Both the position numbers and the translations under genes were made by a program. The notes under the pieces were generated by a model. It did not search any database and was not told the origin of the DNA. It worked only from the letters and a program-made list of their open reading frames with translations. Below, one piece after another: positions 26,639 through 35,576 of a DNA stretch of 64,000 nt; position 1 is the first letter of the stretch; each line of letters opens with the position of its first letter. This stretch comes from an uncultured Eubacteriales bacterium (GTDB lineage Bacteria > Bacillota > Clostridia > Peptostreptococcales > Anaerovoracaceae): NCBI GenBank assembly GCA_902786855.1, contig CADAEH010000001.1, positions 1-64,000 on the forward strand, given 5' to 3'.

Positions 26639-28363
26639 CTAACTTTTTACTTTTACCTTTTTTCCGCAGTTCTTCTTCGTGAAGATCTTCTTGTATTTCT
26701 TCACGAAGGTCTTGCTCAGTTTCTTGTTCCCTGTTTTTACTTTGATCGTTTTGACCTTTGAAGCCTTGAGGCTGTTTTTGACAGATTCCTTCGTGAGCAT
26801 TCTGGTCTTTATTGTGACCGTTTTAGCCTTACTGCCCTTGAAGGCTTCCGCCTTGATGCCCGTTACCTCTCGGGTCGCTCCGTCATTACACTTTATCCTT
26901 GCAGGGATCGTGACATTCTTAGCATTCTTTGCCCTGAGCAGGCTTACAGTGATCTTACCAGTCTGGCCTGATTTCCTTACTTCGTATTTAGATCCTTTTA
27001 CCGTTACTATTGATACAGAATCAAAATAGTAAACATCTGATACGTTGACCTTCACCCAGGAGCCTGTCCATCCGCCTCCCACATAAGCATGTACATATAT
27101 ACGGGTCGTTCCGGCGCTATGTGCAGTTACTGTTCCATCCTGATCTACGCTGGCAACAGCATCATTATCGCCATCCCATTTTATCGGTACTGCGGCGGCA
27201 TTCTGCGGGATAAAATGATATGTCAGCTTGCGCTTCTCTCCCGGACGCAACTTCAGGACATAGTCCCCGTCAGTATCTACAGTCATATCAGCCTGCTTAT
27301 CAATTTCGATCCCCGTAGCAGATTCCCCGGTATCGCCTGATCCAGATCCAGAGTCATTAGTCGTATAACAGACCTTGTAATCTTTGTACATACAGTCATA
27401 ACCGCTGTTGCTTTCAACCTCTACATAATAATCGGCATTGGTTTTCAGATTCGAATATTCCAAGCTGCCGGATTGAGTGAGCTGCAGTGCCATTCCGTAA
27501 TACCCCCAGGTATTAGAGCCGCTGTCGAACTTCACTTCATTAAAATTGCTGTCAAGCAGTTTTACGCTGATACCTTGCGAGTCATGATCATCACTGGCGT
27601 AGCCGGTGAATGACGCGTAGTTGGCCTTCACAACATAAGTCGCTCCGGCTGTACTGCCAGTGCGAAACTTATAGTACTGATGAGTATTTTCCATGTAGAC
27701 GCCGTTCTGACCGCTATTGCCGTATGTTCTGTAGGTGTAAGTAAATCTGCCGGTTTTCCACTGTCCTGCGGTGAGGCTCTGCGTACCGTTTGGATCATTG
27801 CCCGTAGTCCCGCCAGTCGTATAGCAGACCTTATAATCTATAGCATTCCGGTCATAGCCGGAGCCGCTGTTGACCACTACATAATAATCAGCATTGGTTT
27901 TTAAGTTTGTGTAAGTCATGCTGCCAACGTTAGAGTTCATCAATGAAATACCATAATACCCAAAAGTATTATAACCGCCGCTGAACTTCACTTCATTTAA
28001 ATTGCTGTCCAGAAGCTTGACGGAAATGCCGGCGCTGTCATGATCATCGCTTGTGTAGCCGGTGAATGACGCATAGTTGGCCTTCACAACATAAGTTGCT
28101 CCGGCTGTACTGCCAGTGCGAAACTTGTAATAGTGCAGGGTCTCAGCCATATAAGTGCCGTTCTGATCGTTGGCGCCGTATGTTATTTTGGTGTAAGTAA
28201 ATCTGCCTGTTTTCCACTGTCCCGCAGTGAGGCTCTCTGCTCCATCCGGGGTCGTCGAGGCCGCATGGACTGCATCCGGCATCAGAAATGCCCCGGACAG
28301 CACAATGCATACCGTCATCACAACAGCCAGCAGCTTCTTTATCGCCCTTTCAGCCATTGCCAT
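26639..28363 (-). CDS. Secreted repeat protein with Ig-like (Big_2) and BspA-like C-terminus
   Basis: A 574-residue exported protein. The signal peptide (about 1-31) ends near DAVHAAST. Two tandem ~140-residue repeats follow (each starts SLTAGQWKTGRFTYT and ends DYKVCYTT), then a Big_2 Ig-like domain (LRPGEKRKLTYHF to ATTRIYVHA-type strands) and a lysine-rich region with BspA-like leucine-rich features (IKAEAFKGSKAKTVTIKT). It ends in a polybasic tail (KNCGKKVKVKS). ATG 28363 is preferred over upstream starts because AAGGAG is 9 bases before it and the signal peptide begins there. The repeat copies are near-identical in stretches, pointing to recent duplication. An adhesin-like role is inferred. 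Confidence 0.8.
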   Translation of the reverse strand: MAMAERAIKKLLAVVMTVCIVLSGAFLMPDAVHAASTTPDGAESLTAGQWKTGRFTYTKITYGANDQNGTYMAETLHYYKFRTGSTAGATYVVKANYASFTGYTSDDHDSAGISVKLLDSNLNEVKFSGGYNTFGYYGISLMNSNVGSMTYTNLKTNADYYVVVNSGSGYDRNAIDYKVCYTTGGTTGNDPNGTQSLTAGQWKTGRFTYTYRTYGNSGQNGVYMENTHQYYKFRTGSTAGATYVVKANYASFTGYASDDHDSQGISVKLLDSNFNEVKFDSGSNTWGYYGMALQLTQSGSLEYSNLKTNADYYVEVESNSGYDCMYKDYKVCYTTNDSGSGSGDTGESATGIEIDKQADMTVDTDGDYVLKLRPGEKRKLTYHFIPQNAAAVPIKWDGDNDAVASVDQDGTVTAHSAGTTRIYVHAYVGGGWTGSWVKVNVSDVYYFDSVSIVTVKGSKYEVRKSGQTGKITVSLLRAKNAKNVTIPARIKCNDGATREVTGIKAEAFKGSKAKTVTIKTRMLTKESVKNSLKASKVKTIKVKTGNKKLSKTFVKKYKKIFTKKNCGKKVKVKS

Positions 28364-28559
28364 ATAACGATTCTCCTTATTATAGATCTTCCTCATCAGT
28401 TCAATGGCAGGAATACTTCTTCCCCCACAGGGAGAAGGTCGAAGATCCGTGCCATCCTCCTTTCCTGTCAGTATCAAATTCTGCTCGATATTGATCTCCT
28501 CTGCCGCATATGATCTATGGTATTGGACCAAAATGCAGTTTTATCGAAATAACGATTTA

Positions 28560-28609
28560 CACCTATATAGGTGCAAAAAAATTGTATCATGTCTGCGCGA
28601 CGCTTTCAA
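28560..28609 (-). promoter_or_regulatory. Promoter with palindromic operator for the secreted repeat protein
   Basis: Minus strand: -35 TTGAAA (28609-28604), 17-base spacer, -10 TACAAT (28586-28581). A perfect 14-base palindrome CACCTATATAGGTG (28560-28573) lies at the predicted start site. The leader to the ATG is then about 210 bases. Confidence 0.5.
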
Positions 28610-28647
28610 TCAAACCGTTCCGGACAAGATAAGATGCAGGACGCAAA

Positions 28648-28708
28648 AGGACCCGCCCCGGTGCACGCAGTGCGTGTTAAAACACGTGCGTACACGGGAG
28701 TGGGTCCT
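28648..28708 (-). terminator. Long terminator hairpin after lpdA
   Basis: Outer arms AGGACCC/GGGTCCT (28648-28654/28702-28708) enclose further imperfect pairing rich in GTGC/GCAC; TTTT follows on the minus strand. Confidence 0.7.
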
Positions 28709-28737
28709 GTCAAAGAACTGCGCTGATATCGTCCGGT

Positions 28738-30129
28738 TTACAGGCGTGCTGCTTCCATGATAGCCTCAGCGAAGGATGGATGCGGATGAATGATATTCGC
28801 AACTTCCTCAAGAGTCATGCCGCGGCCGATCGCTACGGAAAGCTCGCCGATCAGGTCGGATGCTCTGCCGCAGAGGAGATGTGCTCCGATGAGCCTGTGA
28901 TCTGACTCGTCTGCTACGAGCTTGACGAAACCTCTGTCGAGTCCGGCGATAAGAGTCTTGCCGTTAGCTGACATAGGATACTTCTTGGTGATAGGGCTGA
29001 TGCCTGCTTCCTTAGCCTCATCAGCAGTCATTCCTACTACTGCGATCTCAGGGTCAGTGTAGATGCAGCTTGGAACTGTTCCCATGTTAATGGTAGGCTC
29101 TGCGCCGTTCATGATAGCTACTGCGTTGCGGCCTTCTGCAGCTGCTGTATGAGCAAGCTGGATCCTTCCGATGCAGTCGCCGATAGCATATACATCCTCT
29201 ACAGGAGTCCTGTAGTTCTCGTCTGCCTTGATGAATCCCTTGCCGTCCTCGAGGTCAGGATATTTTGCCAGAAGCGCTTCACTGAATACTCCTGCTGTGT
29301 TAGGTCTGCGGCCTACACACATGAGTACCTTGTCAGCTTTTACAGTGATCTCTTCGCCCTTCTTATTGGTGAGGACTACTGCGAGCTTGTCTCCGTCCTT
29401 TTTGATCTCCTTGACAGGTGAAGCCACGTGTACATCTACGCCCTTCTTCTCAAGAGTCATCTTGATGCTGCGGCCAATCTCCTTGTCGATGATAGGCAGG
29501 AGCCTGTCCATACCCTCGATAACTGTTACATGGTCTCCGAGATCTGCATAGATAGTAGCGAACTCAATACCGATAACGCCTCCGCCGATGATGACGAATT
29601 CAGGGATCTCAGCAGCGCCCATGTCCAGAAGCTCTGTGCTGTCAACAACGCCAGGAAGATCTGAGCCCGGAATTGGAGGCATGAAAGGCTTTGAACCGGT
29701 GGCTACCATTATGTTCTTCGCTCTGACGATAACGTTTCCTCCCTCAGGGGATGTCACGCTGACGACATGCGGCTCGATGATAACGCCTTCGCCCTGGATC
29801 AAATCGATCTTCTTTTTCTTGATGAGTCCGCTGATACCGTTTCTCAGTGTATCGAGAACTTCGTCTTTTCTCTCACCGATCCTCTGGCGATTAGCATGAA
29901 GGCCTTCGACCTCAACGCCAAGTGCTGCGCCGTGAGCAGCGTCGCGGTAAACATCTGAAGAATGCATAAGAGCTTTGGTAGGGATGCAGCCTCTGTTAAG
30001 GCAGGTGCCGCCTACTTTGTCTTTCTCTACGATGGCAACCTTCATACCGAACTCCTGCGCAAAGAATGCTGCCTCATATCCGCCCGGGCCTGCTCCGATG
30101 ATAAGGAGATCATACTGATAATCACTCAT
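28738..30129 (-). CDS. lpdA: Dihydrolipoyl dehydrogenase (glycine cleavage L protein)
   Basis: A 463-residue FAD enzyme that reoxidises dihydrolipoyl-H protein with NAD. FAD site IGAGPGGYEA (11-20), redox cysteines C43/C48 (GGTCLNRGCIPT), NAD site IGGGVIGIEFA, and the C-terminal HPHPSFAEA with the catalytic histidine are all present. Facing gcvTHPAPB and adjacent to folD, it serves glycine cleavage here. Confidence 0.95.
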   Translation of the reverse strand: MSDYQYDLLIIGAGPGGYEAAFFAQEFGMKVAIVEKDKVGGTCLNRGCIPTKALMHSSDVYRDAAHGAALGVEVEGLHANRQRIGERKDEVLDTLRNGISGLIKKKKIDLIQGEGVIIEPHVVSVTSPEGGNVIVRAKNIMVATGSKPFMPPIPGSDLPGVVDSTELLDMGAAEIPEFVIIGGGVIGIEFATIYADLGDHVTVIEGMDRLLPIIDKEIGRSIKMTLEKKGVDVHVASPVKEIKKDGDKLAVVLTNKKGEEITVKADKVLMCVGRRPNTAGVFSEALLAKYPDLEDGKGFIKADENYRTPVEDVYAIGDCIGRIQLAHTAAAEGRNAVAIMNGAEPTINMGTVPSCIYTDPEIAVVGMTADEAKEAGISPITKKYPMSANGKTLIAGLDRGFVKLVADESDHRLIGAHLLCGRASDLIGELSVAIGRGMTLEEVANIIHPHPSFAEAIMEAARL

Positions 30130-30198
30130 TTCTGTTCTTTCCTTTCTTAGGTAGTTGATAAAAATGTATATGTTACGGTTCTCTGTCCCTTGTTAACT

Positions 30199-31083
30199 TT
30201 ATCTGCTTGCCGCTTCATAAAGAGGCTTTCTTTTGGCGTATCTCTTCGCTGCTTCTATAACATGCTCTACAAGCACGCATGTAGTGATACGTCCTACGCC
30301 TCCCGGCACTGGGGAAATCGCTCTGACGAGAGGTTCAACACGATCAAAGTCCACGTCTCCGGCTGTTTTCTCTTTCTCAGGGTCCCAGTTGGTACCGACG
30401 TCTATGATGACCTGATCCGGATTGGTGTGCTCCGGGCCGACAAGTTTCAGCTGTCCGGCAGCTACCACCAGAATATCTGATCTGCTGGTTATGGCTGCTA
30501 TATCTTCTGTACGGGTATGGCAGTTGGTCACAGTAGCGTTCTCGTGCATCAGCATCATAGCCACCGGTCTTCCGATGACCAGCGAACGACCTATTATCGC
30601 CGCCTTTTTGCCTTCGATGTCGATGCCGTAATAATGCAGCATCTCCATGGTAGCCTGCGCAGTGCATGACGGGAAGCCCTTGTCTGTGCTGGTAAAAACA
30701 CCTGACAATGAGCGGTCTGTTATACCGTCAATATCCTTCTCAGGTGACAGCAGCATACGGGCCCTTTCAGCGTCGAGCTGCTCCGGAAGAGGCATGAACA
30801 TGAGTATTCCATGGACGCCCGGATCGTTATTCAGCATAGAAAGAGCTCTGTCGAATTCATCCTGAGTAGCATCGCCCGGAAGGGTCAGTGTCATAACACG
30901 TACGCCCACGGAATTACAGCGTTTTATCGCACTGTTTTCATATTGTACGTCGTCATGGCGATCGCCTACTCTCAGAATAGCGATGGTAGGAGATACGCCC
31001 TGAGCTTTAAGCGCTTCAACGTCATGTGTCATTTTCTCGCAGAGCGCCTTTACCACAGGTGCGCCCTTCAGGATCTCGGCCAT
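30199..31083 (-). CDS. folD: Methylene-THF dehydrogenase / methenyl-THF cyclohydrolase
   Basis: A 294-residue bifunctional enzyme turning methylene-THF into formyl-THF with NADP reduction. Seen: VGDRHDDVQYENSAIKRC (the expected lysine is K in SAIKRC rather than the usual YVxxK spacing, here with Q-Y-E), PLPEQLD, and the Rossmann IIGRSLVIGRPVAMML. ATG 31083 is chosen because GGGGG lies 8 bases before it; the upstream in-frame extension has none. It removes the one-carbon product of glycine cleavage. Confidence 0.92.
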   Translation of the reverse strand: MAEILKGAPVVKALCEKMTHDVEALKAQGVSPTIAILRVGDRHDDVQYENSAIKRCNSVGVRVMTLTLPGDATQDEFDRALSMLNNDPGVHGILMFMPLPEQLDAERARMLLSPEKDIDGITDRSLSGVFTSTDKGFPSCTAQATMEMLHYYGIDIEGKKAAIIGRSLVIGRPVAMMLMHENATVTNCHTRTEDIAAITSRSDILVVAAGQLKLVGPEHTNPDQVIIDVGTNWDPEKEKTAGDVDFDRVEPLVRAISPVPGGVGRITTCVLVEHVIEAAKRYAKRKPLYEAASR

Positions 31084-31218
31084 TAAAATGTCCCCCTTGA
31101 TGCTGGATTTCCGCTGACCAATGCCGTGCACTACTCGAAGCGCCCGTGAAGTCAGCCAGCTATTATTGTATCATCAAACAATGCTTTCTGACCATAAAAA
31201 GTCAAAATGATACTGCCA

Positions 31219-32244
31219 TTACTCTACAGATGAAGCTATAAGCTCGAGGATCTCATATCCTGTCGCGGATGTGCCCTGCGGCAGCCTCAGTCCGAGGATC
31301 TCTTCCGAATCATAGCGGCACCCCGCGAGAAGTTCAGCTATCTGTTCGAACAGATCTGTTTCGAGGGAATCTGAATACAGTCTGCAGCTGAGTATATATT
31401 CACCTCTCATCTCTAGCTGTACCTCGACCCCGCCCCAGTCGAAGCGGTGCTCTATCACCTTTGAGAACGGTATCCTGGTGCCATAGCGCCATTCTTCTGA
31501 TGCATATTTTGCATGAAGTTCTTCCGGCACTACAGGAAGCTCTCTTTCCTCTGCATCGCAGCCATATTCTCTCTCTGCCGCTCTGATCAGGTCATCCTGC
31601 ATAGCTTTTACTGCCTTTTGCGTGCGGATCTCCTGTGGAACCGCTTCCTCTGATCCGCATATGCTTATGAGCTTCTCCTCAGGTATCTGCTCCATCAGAT
31701 TCGTTACTCTCGAGCGGACAGAGGCCACGCCTTTTGACTTCAGCTTTGCTTCAGATACTCTGAGGTATTTAGGCATATCCTCACCTGAAACGTTCATCAT
31801 GATAGTTCCGTGGTGGTAGTTGTATCCACCCGACGAGAAATACGCGTGTCCGGAGAACTTCTTTCCATCTGCGGTCAGGTCATTCCGCCCCGTCTTCGAA
31901 GCGTTTATGCCCATCAGCCTGCAGGCAAGAAGTATGATATCTGTCTGCCTGGTTATATCGAAAAGACCGTCTCTGGCAATGAATGTAAAATTGAGATTTC
32001 CCATGTCGTGGTAGACCGCCCCGCCTCCGGACATCCTCCTTGCGAGGTATATCCCGTCGGCTTTGATGTTCTCAACATTGCATTCACTCCACGGATTCTG
32101 GTTCTTGCCTATAACAACAGTATGTGCATTCTGCCACAGAAACAAAATGACCTCATCTTCTTCGCACGAAAAAGTCAGGTGCTCCTCCATCGCGAGATTG
32201 ATGTACGGGTCAGTATTGTCTGTGCGGTAAACGATCAGTTTCAT
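31219..32244 (-). CDS. lplA: Lipoate-protein ligase A
   Basis: A 341-residue ligase that activates lipoate with ATP and transfers it to the H protein. The RRMSGGGAVYHDMGNLNFTF motif, a K-x-SGHA motif (KKFSGHAY) and HHGTIMMN are intact, with the C-terminal accessory domain present. Start ATG 32244 follows AGAGGGTG by 6 bases; an in-frame GTG lies inside that RBS. It follows the acidic anchored protein by 12 bases. Confidence 0.93.
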   Translation of the reverse strand: MKLIVYRTDNTDPYINLAMEEHLTFSCEEDEVILFLWQNAHTVVIGKNQNPWSECNVENIKADGIYLARRMSGGGAVYHDMGNLNFTFIARDGLFDITRQTDIILLACRLMGINASKTGRNDLTADGKKFSGHAYFSSGGYNYHHGTIMMNVSGEDMPKYLRVSEAKLKSKGVASVRSRVTNLMEQIPEEKLISICGSEEAVPQEIRTQKAVKAMQDDLIRAAEREYGCDAEERELPVVPEELHAKYASEEWRYGTRIPFSKVIEHRFDWGGVEVQLEMRGEYILSCRLYSDSLETDLFEQIAELLAGCRYDSEEILGLRLPQGTSATGYEILELIASSVE

Positions 32245-32256
32245 CACCGTCACCCT

Positions 32257-32970
32257 CTAAGTTGCATCAGGCTGATCTTCGGATTCAGGAATAACGCCGG
32301 CATCTTCGGCCGCTTCCTGTGTCTCTTCGCGATTCTCCTGCTGCTCTTCGGCAGCCCCAAGGCCGCCGTCATCTGAAATATCTTCTGAACCATCCGAAGC
32401 CTGAAGATCTTCGCCCTCTTCCGGCAGAGCTTCTTCTTCACCTTCCGAATGATAATTGCCCAGAGTCGAAGGATCTATCGGTTCCGGTGCAGGCTCGTCG
32501 GTCTTTTTAAAGACCTGCTGATAGTACACCAGATTACCGGCCTTATCCACATAGATCTCAGACATCCAATGGAATCTGATTACGCCCTTGCGGTAATCCC
32601 ACTCTTCTACCTTGTCTTCATAAACCGAGTCATCATATTCATCGTATCCGTAACGCTCCGCATAATCTCTGTCATAATGGGACATATTATAGTAAGTCAG
32701 CGTCACATCATCGCCTTCGAAAACCAAGTCTTCATATGCGTCAGTCGCAAAGCGTCCCTGAATGGCAGCACGCATCTCCTCCTCGGAATGGAACACCGTC
32801 CTTGACCCGAGAATGGACAGATAATAAATCGCATAACCGATGATGACAGCAGCAACTACTGCACCCAAAGCCAGGAAGACCTTTTTGCGTCTCTGCTTCA
32901 GAGACCACTCTTCTGCCCAGTACATGGCCTCGCGGCGATTCTGATCATAATTATTGTTCTTGCCTGCCAT
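32257..32970 (-). CDS. Single-helix anchored acidic protein, unknown
   Basis: A 237-residue protein I do not recognise. A charged N-terminus, one membrane helix (about 30-52), a mixed domain rich in Tyr/Asp (YDRDYAERYGYDEYDDS), then an acidic low-complexity tail of Glu, Asp and Ala from about 165 to the end. It is probably co-transcribed with lplA. No catalytic motif is visible. Confidence 0.7.
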   Translation of the reverse strand: MAGKNNNYDQNRREAMYWAEEWSLKQRRKKVFLALGAVVAAVIIGYAIYYLSILGSRTVFHSEEEMRAAIQGRFATDAYEDLVFEGDDVTLTYYNMSHYDRDYAERYGYDEYDDSVYEDKVEEWDYRKGVIRFHWMSEIYVDKAGNLVYYQQVFKKTDEPAPEPIDPSTLGNYHSEGEEEALPEEGEDLQASDGSEDISDDGGLGAAEEQQENREETQEAAEDAGVIPESEDQPDAT

Positions 32971-33051
32971 TATCTCAATTTCCTTTTCTGTTTGTCTTCT
33001 TCATCAGTGTCAGACGGCATGATCATGCTGATCTGCAGTGACCTGCTTATT

Positions 33052-34305
33052 TTACCAACATTCCTCATATATCTCAAGGATTTCAGCAGTATCGACCGGG
33101 CGCAGCGCACCTGAGGAGATCGAGCACGACGCAGCGATCTCCGGCAGGATCTTTTTTTCCTCCTCGCCAAAACCGAGTTCACGCAGTCTCGTCGGCAGGC
33201 CGGCTTCCTGAATAAGGTCTGCGAGAGCCTCTATGCCGGCAAGCGCCAGAGCTTCATCGTCGCTCATATCAGCTCCGCTGCTCTCCTTATACCTGATCGC
33301 ATCTTCATCTGTCAGGCCCCAGACATTTCGTGCAAAACTGACGAATTTCGGCAGACCGGCTTTATAAATATGCCTGTAATATACAGGATGGAGTGCGGCA
33401 AGTCCCTCCCCATGGTTACAGCCTGTATAGGCAGAAAGCTGATGTTCCATGTTGTGTGCCTGGAAGTCCTTGCTCTTTCCTGTCTTGATGATGCGGTTTT
33501 CGGCAAGAGAGGCGGTCCACATTATGTTGCTCCTTGCCTGCAGATCCTGCGGGGATGAAAGCGCTGCACGAAAATCTCTTATCAGTCCCTTCATCAGGCC
33601 CTCAGAGACATCATCTGCAGGATTCCCCTCTACAGGAAAGCTGAAATATGTCTCCATGATGTGAGAGAGTATATCGAAAGTCCCTGCTCTCATCTGTCTT
33701 ATCGGCATGCTCAGGGTGTACCCCGGGTCCATCAGAGCGAAAACCGGATTCATCTCAGGGTAGTCCCGGTCGCATTTGATCCTGGTCTCTTCATTGGTGA
33801 GCACAGCGCATCCGTTAACCTCACTTCCGGTCGCCGGCATTGTGACAACAACCCCGCACGGTATGATGCTGTGCCGCATAGGTTTACCCTGCATCCAGAA
33901 GTCTTCCCATGCATCGCCGTCATATCGCGTCTGCGCGGAAACAGCCTTGCAGCAGTCCATGACAGAGCCGCCTCCTACCGCAATGATAAGGCCGACATTG
34001 TTCTCCCTCGCCAGCTTCGCTCCCTCAAGCATTTTTGCAAGCGTCGGATTGGGCATGATACCGCTGAATTCCACGACCCTGCCTTTTGCGCCGTCTGACC
34101 TTGCATCGGGAGAATACCCCATGGATCCAAGCACACCCATGACATCATCATACGCTCCGTTCTTTTTAGCTGATCCTCCGCCCAGCCCGATCATAATGTT
34201 ACTGCCGGCAGGGGCATATTCTTTGACCAGTTCTTCAAGGTATTCCCTGACGCAGCCCGTTCCAAACCGCACCTTAGTTCTGCATTCCCATCTGAAATTA
34301 TCCAT
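33052..34305 (-). CDS. Iron-containing alcohol dehydrogenase (butanol dehydrogenase type)
   Basis: A 417-residue group III alcohol dehydrogenase, probably reducing an aldehyde with NAD(P)H in fermentation. The nucleotide loop GGGSVMDCCKAV and the metal ligands D (FDILSH), H (ILSHIMETYF), H (MEHQLSAY) and H (CNHGEGLA) follow the BdhA pattern. Substrate length cannot be read from sequence. It is separated from the next gene by 81 bases. Confidence 0.9.
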   Translation of the reverse strand: MDNFRWECRTKVRFGTGCVREYLEELVKEYAPAGSNIMIGLGGGSAKKNGAYDDVMGVLGSMGYSPDARSDGAKGRVVEFSGIMPNPTLAKMLEGAKLARENNVGLIIAVGGGSVMDCCKAVSAQTRYDGDAWEDFWMQGKPMRHSIIPCGVVVTMPATGSEVNGCAVLTNEETRIKCDRDYPEMNPVFALMDPGYTLSMPIRQMRAGTFDILSHIMETYFSFPVEGNPADDVSEGLMKGLIRDFRAALSSPQDLQARSNIMWTASLAENRIIKTGKSKDFQAHNMEHQLSAYTGCNHGEGLAALHPVYYRHIYKAGLPKFVSFARNVWGLTDEDAIRYKESSGADMSDDEALALAGIEALADLIQEAGLPTRLRELGFGEEEKKILPEIAASCSISSGALRPVDTAEILEIYEECW

Positions 34306-34347
34306 GATGTATTCTTTCTCCGGGTATTACCGGTTCTCCTTTTGAAA

Positions 34348-34380
34348 AAAGATCCGCCCGCATAAACCGGACGGATCTTT
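34348..34380. terminator. Bidirectional terminator
   Basis: Stem AAAGATCCG/CGGATCTTT (34348-34356/34372-34380), extended by CCG/CGG inside, with A/T tracts on both sides. It separates DUF937 from the alcohol dehydrogenase. Confidence 0.8.
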
Positions 34381-34400
34381 GAATTCAAAATCCTCAGTTA

Positions 34401-34919
34401 TTACTTAAGGAGAAGGCTTGCCAGTTTGATGACATCGCCTGCATCTACTCCGTCAAGGAGACCTCCGACTACGCTCAGCATATCATCGGAACCGCTCTTC
34501 TTAGCAGATGACTTCGCTGTGCTGCCCATCTTGGACATCAGCAGAGGTGCCATGATCGCCATGATCTTGAGGATCGTCTTGGTGTCTATGCCGCTCTTCT
34601 TCCTAGCCTTGGCTGCGACAGCTTCCTGCTCCTTAGCATCGAGCAGATGATTAACGATCTTAGCTCCGTCATCAGTATCTACTTTCTTCAGGAACTTTGC
34701 AGTATTCTTTGAATCCTGTTTGCCGTGATCAGCAAGAGCCTGCAGGAATCCATCCTGTGTCGACTTGTTGGCTGCCTGTCCCTTCATTCCCATGAGAAGT
34801 ACAGGGAGCAGATCTTCCATTACTTCTGCAGCATCTGTTACGGAGATGCCGGTCTGCTGGCTTACCTGCTCAGCAGCGCCACTGTTGATCATCAATTTTA
34901 AAACATCGGTCATATCCAT
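34401..34919 (-). CDS. DUF937 (YidB-like) protein
   Basis: A 172-residue alpha-helical protein with the DUF937 pattern (DVLKLMINSGAAEQVSQQTG, LLPVLLMGMKGQA, hydrophobic IMAIMAPLLMSKMG, closing GGLLDG). No enzyme activity is known for the family. Its own terminator follows. Confidence 0.8.
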   Translation of the reverse strand: MDMTDVLKLMINSGAAEQVSQQTGISVTDAAEVMEDLLPVLLMGMKGQAANKSTQDGFLQALADHGKQDSKNTAKFLKKVDTDDGAKIVNHLLDAKEQEAVAAKARKKSGIDTKTILKIMAIMAPLLMSKMGSTAKSSAKKSGSDDMLSVVGGLLDGVDAGDVIKLASLLLK

Positions 34920-35055
34920 GAGAAGAGCCCTCCTTTGGTCTTTTTCTTCGTTGCATCGGCCTACCCTTAGAGCCGAATCAGATACATATAAATTTTACTA
35001 GTCTCAGCAGCCTTAGTCAATCAGCTTGTAAACAGCGGGGGACATCCAGCGTCTG

Positions 35056-35514
35056 TTATTCTGTGATCTTTACTCCGCACTCGCGCTCCATGATCTTCGC
35101 AAAAGACCGGATGCAGGTGTGAACAATGCCGGTGCAGAACACCTTGCGGTCAGGTTCTGTGAATTCATAATCATATATCAGTTCCGGGCATATGCTGCTT
35201 ACATAATCTTTTGCCACATCATCATTGAGCTCTCTGACCACTTCGATGCACTTTTTGAAAGCAGGGTCACCCTTGACCGTCCTTCCGAAGACCTTGCCGA
35301 GACACATCGTAGCACCGGCAACTGCTCCGCATACGTTTCCGCCGTCACCAAATCCATACGGGAAGCCTGTCGACAGAGCGATCGCTTCCTCACCTATGCC
35401 CAGATCATAGTGCCTGTTAAGGACCTCAAGCACCGATTCCGAGCACATGAATCCGGTAGTGAAATTCTCAGTAGCGTCCTCAAGCATTTTTGTCATATTG
35501 ACTTCCTTTACCAT
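35056..35514 (-). CDS. C_GCAxxG_C_C family (putative redox) protein
   Basis: A 152-residue protein with the defining NVCGAVAGATMCLG motif (about 62-75) and spaced cysteines (C in MCSESV, KKCIE, SSICPE, HTCIRS). The family is named for this pattern; some members are linked to redox or metal handling, but function is unproven. The ATG at 35514 follows AGGGAGG; an ATG 18 bases upstream is less well placed. Next upstream on the strand is prmA. Confidence 0.85.
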   Translation of the reverse strand: MVKEVNMTKMLEDATENFTTGFMCSESVLEVLNRHYDLGIGEEAIALSTGFPYGFGDGGNVCGAVAGATMCLGKVFGRTVKGDPAFKKCIEVVRELNDDVAKDYVSSICPELIYDYEFTEPDRKVFCTGIVHTCIRSFAKIMERECGVKITE

Positions 35515-35576
35515 ATCTCCCTCCCTGTACATGATATTTTGCTTTGAAGAATCATCCTTTTCTCCATTTCAACTTT

